This document shows positions 19,829 through 29,866 of a stretch of 64,000 bases of DNA, piece after piece (position 1 is the first letter of the stretch; every line of letters begins with the position of its first letter). This stretch comes from Leuconostoc fallax KCTC 3537. Lineage in GTDB: Bacteria > Bacillota > Bacilli > Lactobacillales > Lactobacillaceae. The position numbers were made by a program, and so were the translations under genes. Where the stretch lies: positions 1 through 64,000 of the forward strand of contig NZ_AEIZ01000008.1 in the NCBI RefSeq assembly GCF_000165675.1. The letters are read 5' to 3'. Below the pieces are notes generated by a model. The model had not been told where the DNA came from. It saw nothing but the letters and a program-made list of their open reading frames with translations, and searched no databases.

Positions 19829-20056
19829 TTACCCTCCTAATCCTTGAATAAAGTTCAAGACGGAATTCATTAATCCTGAAAAGGCATTTAAAGTGTTGGC
19901 TGGCCCATTGACAAAGAAATAAATTAAACCACCAATTAAAATGGTGACCCACATATCTTTGTTTTCATTTTTACCATAGTGCTGAATAGCGCGACCACCT
20001 GCTATGATAACAACTAGTCCTAGTAACACAGGTTTTAAAGCATTATAAATATCCAT
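19829..20056 (-). CDS. TcpD-family small membrane protein
   Basis: 75 residues with two hydrophobic helices (LKPVLLGLVVIIAGGRAI; MWVTILIGGLIYFFVNGP), a short charged loop (HYGKNENKD) and a Gly-ending tail, as in TcpD/VirB2-like small proteins of Gram-positive conjugation operons. GGAG ribosome site. Packed 12 bp after tcpC and 3 bp before tcpE. Confidence 0.7.
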   Translation of the reverse strand: MDIYNALKPVLLGLVVIIAGGRAIQHYGKNENKDMWVTILIGGLIYFFVNGPANTLNAFSGLMNSVLNFIQGLGG

Positions 20057-20068
20057 TAGTTCTCCTCT

Positions 20069-21018
20069 CTATGCTTGGATAAATTTAGTGACGAAATAAG
20101 TTGAAGCTTGTTGTTTCAAATACAGGCGAATCGTTTGTACTTGAGTAATATCTGAATCATGAATTTTGACGGTCATAGTCGCTGTTACTATTGGGTGTTT
20201 AATTGTTCCAGCTACCTTAATGGTACTGTCATCAAGGGAAACAAAATCAACTGCGCCATCTAAGCCAACAGGATCCGCCATCAAAAAAGCCATATCTTTC
20301 GTTGATGAAGAGACATATTTTTGGGCAAATTGTTTGGTAAACTTGTCAACTTTTGTTGTGGTTTGCTCACTATTCAGTGTTTTCCCAGTGTTGGTTAATC
20401 GAGCTTGTCCCACATGACTGATACTATTAATGGAATTGGCAACGTACGGCAAGCCAGTAATAGTTAGCTTTTCGTTATCCTGTTGGTAAGGAATATCGAC
20501 TGTTAAATGACTTTGTTTGTTACTGGCTTCGACCGTTAAACTGTATTGCGCTGTCTTGACTGTGTCTACGGTGAAAATACCATTCAATGTTGATGAAACC
20601 AGCTTTAAATCAGTATTTTTATCGGTACTCGGCAAAGTTAAATTGCTTGCCAAATATTGGGTAAGCTGTTTTGTTCGACCATCTGAATCATCACTTGCTG
20701 GTGAATAATAAACTTTTAAAAACTGAGTCATGTACTGATCAACTAATGGATTGTAACTTATTGTGCCTGCATTTTCTTGATTAATACGATGATTCAAAGT
20801 AGCGACTGTTTGTTGTAATCTTTTATTCTTATGCGCAGTCGCATTGGCTAAAACCAGCACATAACTAAAGTAAATAAAAAGCCCTATTAGAATTAATAGG
20901 ACAATCGAACGAACCCGGCCTAAGTTTAACGTATGTGCTTTAGGAATTTTGATGGATTTTTCTTTTTCTTTTTTCGTACTCAAAGTTAATTTTGAGTTTT
21001 GGAATATTGACCATTCAT
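20069..21018 (-). CDS. TcpC/Orf13-like (VirB8-like) channel protein
   Basis: About 317-322 residues. One N-terminal transmembrane helix (SIVLLILIGLFIYFSYVLV), a short coiled coil, and two NTF2/VirB8-like outside domains in tandem (first around VDQYMTQFLKVYYSP, second around VDKFTKQFAQKYVSS), the structure known for TcpC. The open frame extends to 21037 but the GAAAGGAG site points to the ATG at 21018, which joins the rest only with one extra A in the A4 run near 20999. Either start leaves all domains intact. Tn916 Orf13/ICEBs1 ConC-type role: bridge between membrane and wall. Confidence 0.83.
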
Positions 21019-21046
21019 ACTCCTTTCTTAATCTCATGATTAATCA

Positions 21047-21811
21047 TTATTTAGTCTCAGGTTTACCTGTGTTTACTTTCTCCGTAGATTTTGGTTCTTT
21101 TGGTGTTAATGGTACTAGTGTATCAGCATACACTGTCCAATCAGTAGCATTATTACCAACAAAGGCAAACTTCAATCCTTGTGGTACTAACTTTGCACCA
21201 GGCTTCAAATCAACTTGTAATCTCTCACTTTCGGTTGGATCAATTAAAATACGAATAAACGTATCATCATCGTCAATTTCTCCCGACTTGCTTTGTTGCA
21301 TAAAATTGAATTGATAATTTGAAATGATTGGTTCACCATTATCATCACGAGCTGGATTGTTTTGATTATCAGTTTGATAGTTTGGGGACACACTAAATAA
21401 AATTAAATCATGACTATCAAAAGCATCAGCAGAACGAACTCGTCCAACTGGTGTTTTATCTTTTCCAGAAACAAATACAGCATCATATTCTGCCTCTGGT
21501 ATGTCATCGGTTTGTGAATCAGACATTGGCAATAATATGCCAGACTTTGTGGCAACTCTTGCCCCACCACGTCGATTGCTACGTGCTTCACCGCCAATTA
21601 TTGAAGCATTGATTAACTTCAATTCAGTACCAAAAGGTTTAGCAAAATCAAATCCGGCTTGCGGTGTAATGTTCTCGGTATTTAGAGTGTCATTGATATT
21701 TAACACAGCGACTGAAATGTCGCCATTTGTCCCAACTTTATTACGACCTACATAGGTCAATTTTCCTAGGCTCTTGCCTTGTAGTGATAATTTATTAAAT
21801 TTGTTAACCAT
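21047..21811 (-). CDS. DUF961-like protein at the head of the transfer operon
   Basis: 254 residues, no transmembrane segment. N-terminal GKLTYVGRNKV and FAKPFGTELKLINASI, then near the C-terminus GLKFAFVGNN and DWTVYADTLVPL, resemble split parts of DUF961 (Tn916 Orf22/Orf23), with a ~120-residue acidic insertion between. A Lys/Pro/Thr tail ends the protein. AAGGAGAAA ribosome site. Orf22/23-type genes open the transfer operon in Tn916, which matches the position here. Similarity is by eye and moderate; role unknown. Confidence 0.45.
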   Translation of the reverse strand: MVNKFNKLSLQGKSLGKLTYVGRNKVGTNGDISVAVLNINDTLNTENITPQAGFDFAKPFGTELKLINASIIGGEARSNRRGGARVATKSGILLPMSDSQTDDIPEAEYDAVFVSGKDKTPVGRVRSADAFDSHDLILFSVSPNYQTDNQNNPARDDNGEPIISNYQFNFMQQSKSGEIDDDDTFIRILIDPTESERLQVDLKPGAKLVPQGLKFAFVGNNATDWTVYADTLVPLTPKEPKSTEKVNTGKPETK

Positions 21812-21881
21812 AATTTTTCTCCTTTGATATTTTTATACAAAATAAAAGAACGCCTAAAAAAGACATTCTTTGCAATAATAT

Positions 21882-22373
21882 TTAATTCCACAAATCTTCG
21901 GGTGGATTTTCTGAATCTACATAAGTAAAATTCATTGATACTGGACGATTGTCATCGTACTTTGTAAATGTAATAGCATTAATACCTACATCTTCGAGAG
22001 TATCTGTTGTGAGCAACTCACGATCTTTGAGCTGGAAAATGTTTTTCAAAACCCATTCTCCAAAAATAAATTGTGAGGACAAACTTTGTATGCCTTTGCC
22101 GTTATCTTGATTAATAAACATCGTCATTTTTTCCTCAGACGGCAAAAGTTCCAGTTCAAAGCTTCGGTTTGGCCTGTCACTAACTAATTTATTACCACGC
22201 AACAGTCCCCCATTTTTTACAAAAAAATCTGGATATTTTGTATGAAATTTCTTTGAATTAGGAAGTGGAATATAAACTTCATAAGGATTTTTGTAATTGC
22301 GCCATAAAACAGTTGTGGTGAGGTCAAATAATTCAGTGCCATTGGATAAACAATTTGTTAATTCAAAACGCAA
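21882..22373 (-). CDS. B3-like DNA-recognition domain of a restriction enzyme
   Basis: 163 residues resembling the C-terminal recognition domain of NgoFVII/BfiI-type endonucleases: VLWRNYKNPYEVYIPLP, FFVKNGGLLRGNK, FELELLPSEEKMTMFIN, FIFGEWVLKN and a final VGINAITFTKYDDNRPVSMN. No nuclease motif of its own. It begins with TTG only 11 bp after the upstream nuclease gene, with a poorly spaced ribosome site. One extra A in the A4 run near 22390 would fuse both into one ~518-residue enzyme, nuclease then recognition domain, which I find more likely. Confidence 0.55.
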   Translation of the reverse strand: MRFELTNCLSNGTELFDLTTTVLWRNYKNPYEVYIPLPNSKKFHTKYPDFFVKNGGLLRGNKLVSDRPNRSFELELLPSEEKMTMFINQDNGKGIQSLSSQFIFGEWVLKNIFQLKDRELLTTDTLEDVGINAITFTKYDDNRPVSMNFTYVDSENPPEDLWN

Positions 22374-22384
22374 CTTCTCCCGCT

Positions 22385-23437
22385 CTATCTTTTCTTTATT
22401 TGATGAAAAACATCAAACGCAACTCTATTAAATTTACTAAGCCAGTCGCTAGGCAAACTTGTATCCTGTTGTGATAAACTCACTATTCTGTGATATCGTG
22501 AATCATTTTTATCTAGTTTGGTTTTAGGAGAACCATACCATGCATTAAATCCTGATCTACGCTCAATTTTTATCATGAATGTCACGGACTGACTGATGTG
22601 ATCATCTACCGGCTTGGTGGTTTCAGAATTTAAATTAGCAAACAATTTAAAAGGATCTTCAATATAAGTTACTGGCCATTTTTCAACACCAATATCTTCA
22701 TTGCTCATGCCATTTCCATTATGACCCTTAAATGACATTAATAATTGACTATCTGCCGAATTATATTGATAAAGATGTTGACCATCTGTAAATTGAAAAT
22801 TTTGCAACATATTGGACTTGGTAGGACCAATTATTTGCAAATGTTTAAGATCAATACTGCTGTACGAAGTTTCACCAACTAATATATATGGCTCATCATT
22901 ATGCTTATTTTTGTTAACCGAACCTGATGGCATTAAGACATGATAAACAGCTTCAACTTGGCTATCAAAATCAAATCCCTGCAACTGGCTTTTAGATGAT
23001 GAAATTCGTTTGTTTCTTAAAACAGCTATTTTCTTTGCTAATTCTAAATAGTCATCAAAGTCTTCATCGTTTGAACCATCTTGTTGCCTTTTTTTAATTC
23101 TTTCAATAATAGATCCCCATTCATCTTGTTGGCTATCTTTCTTGAATTGAGCTATTTTTTGAAATCCTGATTTAACACCAAATGATTTAATACCAATAAT
23201 ATATTTTGATCCGTTTGCTAATTTAACAGAAGCATCATATGATGAGTTACCAATGTCTTCAATAGTTGCATTAAATGATTTTTTAAAAGATGCCTCTTGA
23301 AACTTTGAGTTGATAATCGGCGCTATAATGATGTTATCATCACTACTTTTCTGAGCAAAAGCTTCGCTTAAAGAAGCAAAATTAGTGATTAATAGTTTGT
23401 ATTGATTTTTATTACTCTCATCTAGTAATTTCCACAT
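22385..23437 (-). CDS. Probable type II restriction endonuclease
   Basis: 350 residues from ATG at 23437 (GGAG 6 bases upstream). Residues ~45-105 contain a PD-(D/E)XK-like arrangement: FQEASFKKSFNATIEDIG, SYDASVKL, then YIIGIKSFGVKSG with the lysine at the end of a hydrophobic strand. The rest is soluble and unassigned. Gene order (methyltransferase, unknown gene, nuclease, B3-like domain, all minus strand) supports it as the cleavage subunit matching the C5-methyltransferase. Specificity is unknown. Confidence 0.55.
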   Translation of the reverse strand: MWKLLDESNKNQYKLLITNFASLSEAFAQKSSDDNIIIAPIINSKFQEASFKKSFNATIEDIGNSSYDASVKLANGSKYIIGIKSFGVKSGFQKIAQFKKDSQQDEWGSIIERIKKRQQDGSNDEDFDDYLELAKKIAVLRNKRISSSKSQLQGFDFDSQVEAVYHVLMPSGSVNKNKHNDEPYILVGETSYSSIDLKHLQIIGPTKSNMLQNFQFTDGQHLYQYNSADSQLLMSFKGHNGNGMSNEDIGVEKWPVTYIEDPFKLFANLNSETTKPVDDHISQSVTFMIKIERRSGFNAWYGSPKTKLDKNDSRYHRIVSLSQQDTSLPSDWLSKFNRVAFDVFHQIKKR

Positions 23438-23490
23438 AGAAAACTCCATAACATATTTACAAGTTATGTCTATTATACCTATGTGTATTA

Positions 23491-23520
23491 AAAAAGCACA
23501 ATTCTAATGAAAAGTGCTTT
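23491..23520 (-). terminator. Terminator after the unknown 415-residue gene
   Basis: AAGCAC...GTGCTT stem flanked by A and T runs, downstream of the minus-strand gene ending at 23548. An almost identical copy lies at 24982-25011. Confidence 0.65.
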
Positions 23521-23547
23521 CAATATATATTGATAAAAATCTTAAGT

Positions 23548-24794
23548 TTAAGAAACGGCCGGAATAAATACTCTTTGATCTGCTTGATTGTCTGCTGGCA
23601 AATAAATCAGCTCGGCTTGAATATTTGGTACCTCTACAATTTGCATAACCACTTCATCTAAGCTATTTAACTGTTTCTTTTGGGATATTTGATCAATAAT
23701 TTGTTCCATTCTCAGGTTTTCAATTGAAAATCTTTTTTTAGATTTTTGAACATCATGATAATTTTTTGCTGTTTTGGTTGTTTTGTATATATATTCTCCA
23801 AGTATTCCCCAAGGGTGTATAATTTTGGGTTTAAATAAGCTCTCTACTGCAGAGTCAAAACGATGTTGGTTTTCAATTATTTCCGCTTGAGTTTGTTTTT
23901 GCTTAGTCGCGTACAAACTAGAAATTTCATATTCAAAGTTAGAATAAAAACTATCTTCATAATTCTTTTGTAATTGTGCAGTTAGTTCTCGAATGATCTC
24001 AATTTGATTATTAAGTTTCATTCTAGATCCAATTTCAATTGTTTCAGCAAACAAAAAAGTTTACTAGCTTCAAATGCTATTGACGTATTAAAATTGATGT
24101 CATTTAAAAGTTCTTCTTCCTTTTTTTGTTTTCCTCATTAATTAGGTCACTACTCTTTCTTTTGTAGCTAAACTTATATTCTTCAAATATTTCTCTAGCT
24201 GTTTTTTAAACTCTCTGATTGCTGAGATATCTGCTAAATCCACATGTTTGCGATTCGAAATTTCTGATAAGCCTTTTCCCGAAGCTATCAATTTTCCAAT
24301 GTTGCTATCATGATGTATATTAATAAGTTCTTCTAATTTTTGATCTATCTCCTTTATTTGGTTATTTAATTGATGCAAATAGTAAGTGCCTGATACCATT
24401 GACATAACTTGCATACCACCTTGCAATACCATAGCTGGGTTTAATGCGCTATTTAAACTTACGTTAGTAAATCCAGCATGTTCCATAATTTGCCCTGAAG
24501 AGTTTTTAACATAGTGCTTGTGGTCCCATTTGCAAATTTAGAAAGGTTACTTGGATTAGTAGTGGCAGAAAATAAACCATTAGGTGCTTGAGATAAAAGT
24601 TGCGCTAATGTTAATTTAGAGTTAGCTACTTGAGCTCCTATCTGAGTGATATTTCCCGCAACTAAGGAAGCATTAGTAATAAATACTTCTTTATATTTTT
24701 TAATTGTTGCTTGAGACAAATCTGTTGGCTGTCTTAGCTCTATTGTATCTCCCAATTGATTTTTGATTTCAATTATTTCTGGTTCTTTGTTCAT
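23548..24794 (-). CDS. Uncharacterised ~415-residue protein in the R-M cluster (several frameshifts)
   Basis: Three fragments read as one protein once homopolymers are corrected: T5 at 24503-24507, a short run near 24165, T7 at 24121-24127 and A6 at 24053-24058, each one base short. It starts MNKEPEIIEIKNQLGDTIEL. It has a small hydrophobic/amphipathic region (NPAMVLQGGMQVMSMVSGTYY), then long helices with coiled-coil character (NNQIKEIDQKLEELINIHHD; KKEEELLNDINFNTSIAF), and ends QRVFIPAVS. No enzyme motif seen. It lies between the methyltransferase and the nuclease with its own terminator, so it could belong to the R-M system or be a separate defence gene. Confidence 0.5.
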
Positions 24795-24981
24795 TATTAA
24801 TTGCTATCCGTATTTTATTTAACATTTTGAATGTTATTTATCTATATTTATCTATTAAAACTAAATATAAGTAATTTTATCATATTACTATTCAAAAATT
24901 ACATAGGCAAACAAATCATAAAATATTTTTACAAATTACAATGATTCTTTTTTAGCTTTTTTATAATATATCTGAATATAC

Positions 24982-25011
24982 AAAAAAGCACAATTCTAAT
25001 GAAAAGTGCTT
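24982..25011 (-). terminator. Terminator after the methyltransferase
   Basis: Same AAGCAC...GTGCTT hairpin and flanks as at 23491, located 12 bp beyond the methyltransferase stop. The region 24795-24981 is AT-rich with no gene. Confidence 0.65.
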
Positions 25012-25022
25012 ACTGATATATA

Positions 25023-26267
25023 TTAACCAACTACCGAATAAAACTCATAATTTCCACCACGCTTTATGGCATTGAAGAAGTCGTCATTTTCAAATATTGG
25101 TAACTCTTTTTGTCTATTTAGGTGACCATCATCTTCAATGGCAGTCGCCTGATCGTCATACCAATCAACGGTGAATGATTCACCCGCCATACGGCCATCC
25201 ATCTTAGTGTAAACTAAAGCTACTTTGTCATCAGTTTTTGGCAATTTAACATCTGTTGTCAGTGATTCTATAGCTCTATTGATACTCTTAGCTAAACGAG
25301 TAATCACAGGAACAACAACAGAGTTTCCGGCTTGCTTATACAATGCTCCCATTGATTCATCAACTGGCAACTGATAATTTTCAGGATAACCTTGTGCATT
25401 AAAGGCTTCTCTAGGAGTGAGCTTTCTAATATCACCATTGTGAGTACGAATTAATGGCACATTATGGCCACCAGTACCCATATTAGCTGTTAATGTAGGA
25501 ATAACACCTGATTTATTTTCACGAACATACTGACGTCGCCATTGATAAACAGTCTCTGAACTCTTCATAGCCTCTACTAATTGAGGATAAAAAGTTTGCT
25601 TATCTTCTTTATAGAAGAACCTGTCTTCCAAAAAATCTCCAAATTTTGTGATTTCACCAATTTTTGCATCAAAATCAATAATATCTGATAGCTTAGTTGT
25701 TAAATCAATTTTTTCTGGAAAACTAAAATTATCAAATGCCTTTTTGTCTTTAAAGCCAACAACATAAATACGTTCTCTATTCTGTGGAATATTACCGTAT
25801 TCTTTAGCATTAAGAACTTTCCATTTAATATAGTAACCCGAATGAACCAGAAATTCACGAATAACTTTAAACGTATTACCATGATCATGTGTCACAAGAT
25901 TTTTTACGTTTTCTAAAAAGATAACCTTAGGTTGTAAAAATCTTATGATACGATGTGTTTCAAAAAATAAATCTCCACGATTATCCTCAAATCCATGACG
26001 ATAACCTGCAATACTGAACGGCTGGCAAGGGAAACCAGCGAGTAGTACACTAGCATTTGGTGCTTTTGCTTTGACTTCTTTTGCATCAACTTGCTTAATA
26101 TCTCGTCGATCAAGATATGTTCCACGGCTTTTGAAGTTTGTCTCAAAAGTATGTTGCGCATTTTTATCAAACTCATTTGCATAGACTGTACGATACTCGC
26201 CTGCATCTTCAAACCCTAAATCAATTCCACCGACTCCGGCGAAAAAGCTAACGATGTCATTTTTCAT
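25023..26267 (-). CDS. DNA (cytosine-5) methyltransferase
   Basis: 414 residues, intact. Motif I IVSFFAGVGGIDLGF, motif IV GFPCQPFSIAG with the catalytic Cys, motif VI FLENVKN, motif VIII PQNRERIYVVGF, and motif X YKQAGNSVVVPV. The variable target-recognition region lies around residues 180-290. A ~80-residue C-terminal extension (AGESFTVDWYDDQATAI) goes beyond motif X. AAAGGAGG ribosome site. It would protect host DNA from the nuclease encoded just downstream. The recognised sequence cannot be read from the protein. Confidence 0.93.
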   Translation of the reverse strand: MKNDIVSFFAGVGGIDLGFEDAGEYRTVYANEFDKNAQHTFETNFKSRGTYLDRRDIKQVDAKEVKAKAPNASVLLAGFPCQPFSIAGYRHGFEDNRGDLFFETHRIIRFLQPKVIFLENVKNLVTHDHGNTFKVIREFLVHSGYYIKWKVLNAKEYGNIPQNRERIYVVGFKDKKAFDNFSFPEKIDLTTKLSDIIDFDAKIGEITKFGDFLEDRFFYKEDKQTFYPQLVEAMKSSETVYQWRRQYVRENKSGVIPTLTANMGTGGHNVPLIRTHNGDIRKLTPREAFNAQGYPENYQLPVDESMGALYKQAGNSVVVPVITRLAKSINRAIESLTTDVKLPKTDDKVALVYTKMDGRMAGESFTVDWYDDQATAIEDDGHLNRQKELPIFENDDFFNAIKRGGNYEFYSVVG

Positions 26268-26331
26268 GCCAAATCCTCCTTTTTAATTTTTTGTTTTACA
26301 ACAAGTATTAATTTTACTACATTTCACAAAA

Positions 26332-26354
26332 AAAGTAGCAAAGCTTGCTACTTT
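26332..26354 (-). terminator. Terminator between the B3-like gene and the methyltransferase
   Basis: AAAGTAGCA AAGC TTGCTACTTT hairpin followed, on the minus strand, by a T run. It separates the small B3-like gene from the methyltransferase gene, so the latter needs its own promoter within 26268-26331. Confidence 0.7.
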
Positions 26355-26452
26355 GATTGTCGTGCATTTAATAATATATATTGAGTTATAACAAGTCTCA
26401 CTGCTTTGTCAAAATGAAAGAGATTGTAGAAAAATTTGAATACACATTTTAA

Positions 26453-26895
26453 TCAAAAGAAACACCGAGAAAAATATTTATCAAATTTTTTGATGAATAT
26501 TTGAGTTGCATTAATCCAGCTCACTTCTATCCAGTCACCAGCAGAAATATTATTTTTTGGAACCAAGTACCAATTAGTTTGAGATTTCCAGACCCGCTAA
26601 ATTGTTTAGCATAAACATCGCCAGCTTGTGATGTCCCGGTTGCTTTTACTTTTCCTACAAAACCATTTTGGTCATAACAATCAAATAAATTAACACCAAG
26701 CTTCTCACTGGTTTTAGGATTAGTACTTTTAAGAGCATTGGAGTTAAAAATGTCGAATAACTTTGCTTTTTGTGCCGGTATAGGTATGTAACCTTCACCT
26801 GCTACGGATTCTCTATTTTGAGTCTGACGTTTCGTCCCCCAATTCATATGAACTTCTTTGATTTCAATGTTGTAAACGTCTCCACTTTGAGCCAT
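26453..26895 (-). CDS. Small B3-like DNA-binding protein of the R-M cluster (one frameshift)
   Basis: Broken at a T6 run at 26553-26558; with one more base it is ~147 residues. GEGYIPIPAQKAKLFDIFNS and VYAKQFSGSGNLKLIGTWF, then NNISAGDWIEVSWINATQI, have the pattern of the EcoRII-N/BfiI-C pseudobarrel (B3-like) that restriction enzymes use for base recognition. No nuclease residues. It is the first gene of the minus-strand cluster and is followed by a terminator. It may be an accessory specificity or control protein. Confidence 0.5.
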
Positions 26896-27199
26896 TGATA
26901 GTTTCTCCTTTGAGTTTAATTAATAAACTCATTGTACACCGTGTATTACTTTATCATAAGAGGTTAACTAGACCCATTACTTTTAACTTCCCAATACATA
27001 TTAAAATACCAATTAATTATAAAAACAATTAGTTTGAAAATGAATCAATAATATGCAAGTCGGTAATATTGTATTTTACTCGTATACTGAAAATTCAGGC
27101 ACATATTACTTGGTATTTCCATATAAATAACTAATACTATATTTATTAAAATATGAGGTGTATATTAAAGTTACAAATATAAAGAAAGAATGAGAATAT
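26896..27199. promoter_or_regulatory. Divergent promoter region between R-M cluster and helicase-nuclease
   Basis: About 300 bp, very AT-rich, no gene. It must drive the R-M cluster leftward (candidate site near 26930-26960, close to the GGAG of the B3-like gene) and the helicase-nuclease rightward (TATACT-like elements near 27090-27170 and AAAGAAAGAA before its ATG). No operator or riboswitch recognised. Confidence 0.4.
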
Positions 27200-29784
27200 A
27201 TGGTGAATTTTAAAAATAAAATTGATTCTATTAATGCACCAGTAGACACTAATCCTATTAGCATTTATGATAAGCTAGATAGAAAATCGGAAAAAAGCGG
27301 AAATCTTCGACCGGCTCAAGAGTCAGTCTTAAAAGATTGGTTTGATAGCAGGCAAAACGATTCTGACGTTATTCTTAAAATGAATACTGGATCCGGAAAA
27401 ACTATTACTGGATTACTCATGCTAGAGTCGAGGCGTCTAAAAAATAATAAAATGCAAGTGTACTTGTGTAATACTGTAAATCTCGTTTTACAAACAATTC
27501 GGCAGGCCGAGGAGTTTGGTATCAAATATTGTGTAATAGAAAGTCCATCGAACGTAATACCATCTGATGCAAGCCTAGGAAGAAAAATTTTAATTACCAC
27601 TGTAAATAAGTTATTTAACGGTAAATCTATATTTGGAATTGAAAACAAGTCTATTAAAATTGACGGTCTTGTGCTTGACGATGCACACACAAGTACCGAA
27701 ATAATAAAAAGCAATATGCAAATACATATTACTCGATCCAAGCATCAACAACTTTATAATGAAATATTCGAATTGTTTGATGAAAGTATACAAAGCCAAG
27801 GAAATGGGACTTACTTTGATATTATAAACTATGACATCAAACAAAAGTCACCTGAACCATTTTTACCTGTACCTTATTGGGATTGGCAAAAAAATTGGAT
27901 AGCATTACATCTATTTTATCCAAATATGCATCAAATACAAATGAAATAACATTTGTATGGCCGATTTTACGTGATACCTTAAAATTTTGTACATGTGTAA
28001 TATCACCTACTGGAATTGAAATTGTCCCATTTGTTTATCCCATTGAAATGTTTGAATCCTATTATACAGCGAATCAAAGAATATTTATGTCTGCAACAAC
28101 TTCTACTGACACCACTCTTATAAAAGATCTACAAGTTAAGAAAAGTGCTATTAAAAACCCGCTTATATATAAAAATGAGAGATGGTCAGGAGAAAAATTA
28201 GTCGTAATTCCTTCCTTAATTTCACCAAATAATCTACAAAGATTTAATATAGTTCAGTATTTTGGTTCCAAAAAAATTCAAGGTTTGGCATTGTTGCAAT
28301 ATCCCCTTCTTATTTCAATACAGAAGATTGGAAGGCTTATGGAGCTAAAATTGCAACTAAAGACAGCTTGGAGAAAGATTTACAAATGTTAAATGCTCCG
28401 ATTAAGACTGATCCGCTCGTTTTAGTTAATCGTTACGACGGAATTGATCTTCCTGATGATAGATGTAGAATTTTAATTATTGATGGGTTACCACGTGCAC
28501 AAACACTTTATGATAAATATATTGATAAAATTACGAAAAATAGTACTGAATATAAAATTCGTATTACACAAAAAATTGAACAGGCTATGGGAAGAAGTGT
28601 TAGAGCAGACACAGATTACTCCGTCATTCTTCTTATAGGTTCGGATTTAATAAAATTTATACGTAATGATGCTGAACAAGTATTAAGCGCACAGGCTAGA
28701 AAACAAATTCAAATTGGTATGGAAGTATCTAGCGAAACACAAGATGAAATTTACAATAATGATACTGAAATAACCGCAAAAAAGCACTAGTTGATCTTAT
28801 TAGTAACAGCTACAACCGAAATGAAAGTTGGAAAACATACTATAGAATGGAAATGGATAATATAGATTATTCAAAGCCACAATTCACCAATCTCGAACGA
28901 CTTCAACAGGAAAATAATCTTTTCAAAAGAGGAATAAATCCTACAATTGATATTCAGGAATACAATCAACAATTTTTGAAATTTGTTTCAGATAATCATG
29001 AAATTACTGATGAAGAACAAGCATGGTACCTACAGTTTTTAGCAACAGTAAACTATCAGTTTTCTACTCAAAAATCTTTCGAATTCCAATTACAAGCATA
29101 TAACTTAAACAAAAAACTTTTACTTCCCCCTGTCAACCAACAAAGTAAACTAATTGAAGGTCCAATCCGTCAACAACGTTTAAAAAATATCTCTATTACT
29201 TTAGCTCAGTTTGACACGTTTGAAAAATTGAGAAACTATACAGACGATGTCATCAATAACTTGCAGTTTGGTGTGAAGAAGGATGATTTTGAAACCGCTG
29301 TCGATGATTTAGGAAAGTTATTAGGGTTTGTTACTGATAGGCCTGATGAATATCAGAAAAAAGGTCCAGATCATGTGTGGGCAATTGATAAAGGTAAATA
29401 CTTTGCAATTGAGGACAAAAGTGAAGTGTCTACTACTAGAAATGAAATATACAAATCGGAAACTGGTCAGATGAATAACTCTCAAGCATGGATGAACGAA
29501 AATTATAAAAATACAGAAATACACTATTTTATGGTAATACCAGTGAAATATTTACAATCTGGTGCAGGATTTGCAAATCCTGTTTTAATTATAAGAAAAC
29601 AAGGTCTTAAAAAATTAGAAAATCATTGACTCAATTTATTAATGAATTCAGTAAAATAAATCTCAAGTCTATAGATGAGTCATTCATTCAATCAAATCTA
29701 GTTCAGTATAACTTAACACCTGAATTCTTTTTAAAAGAAATAGGAGAAGTTCCTGTTCTTAATGCATCTTCTAAAAGTAGATAG
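27200..29784 (+). CDS. SF2 helicase - PD-(D/E)XK nuclease fusion, putative defence protein (four frameshifts)
   Basis: Fragments rejoin into ~862 residues when one A is added at each of four A6/A7 runs (27888-27894, 28270-28276, 28778-28783, 29609-29614). Helicase: Walker A MNTGSGKTITGLLML near residue 65, DEAD-like LVLDDAHTS near 155, MSATTS (motif III), LVNRYDGIDLPDD (motif V) and QAMGRSVRADTD (motif VI). The C-terminal part has ETAVDDLGKLLGF, KGPDHVWAID and YFAIEDKSE, the D...E-x-K core of a PD-(D/E)XK nuclease, near residues 720-740. Single-gene transcription unit beside R-M and RloC modules. Likely processes foreign DNA or RNA; the system name is uncertain. Confidence 0.72.
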
Positions 29785-29866
29785 CTCATATTATTTAGAC
29801 TATTTAAAACTCACCATCTCTTTCAGCTAGTTAGGTCAGCATTTCACAATTTATTCTAGATAAAAT

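Noticed and set aside
27888-29614. Frameshifts at A runs as programmed frameshifting or phase variation
   Set aside because: The same kind of break occurs in msrA, sortase, PadR, nitroreductase and many tra genes at once, mostly in the same direction. Sequence error explains all of them more simply.
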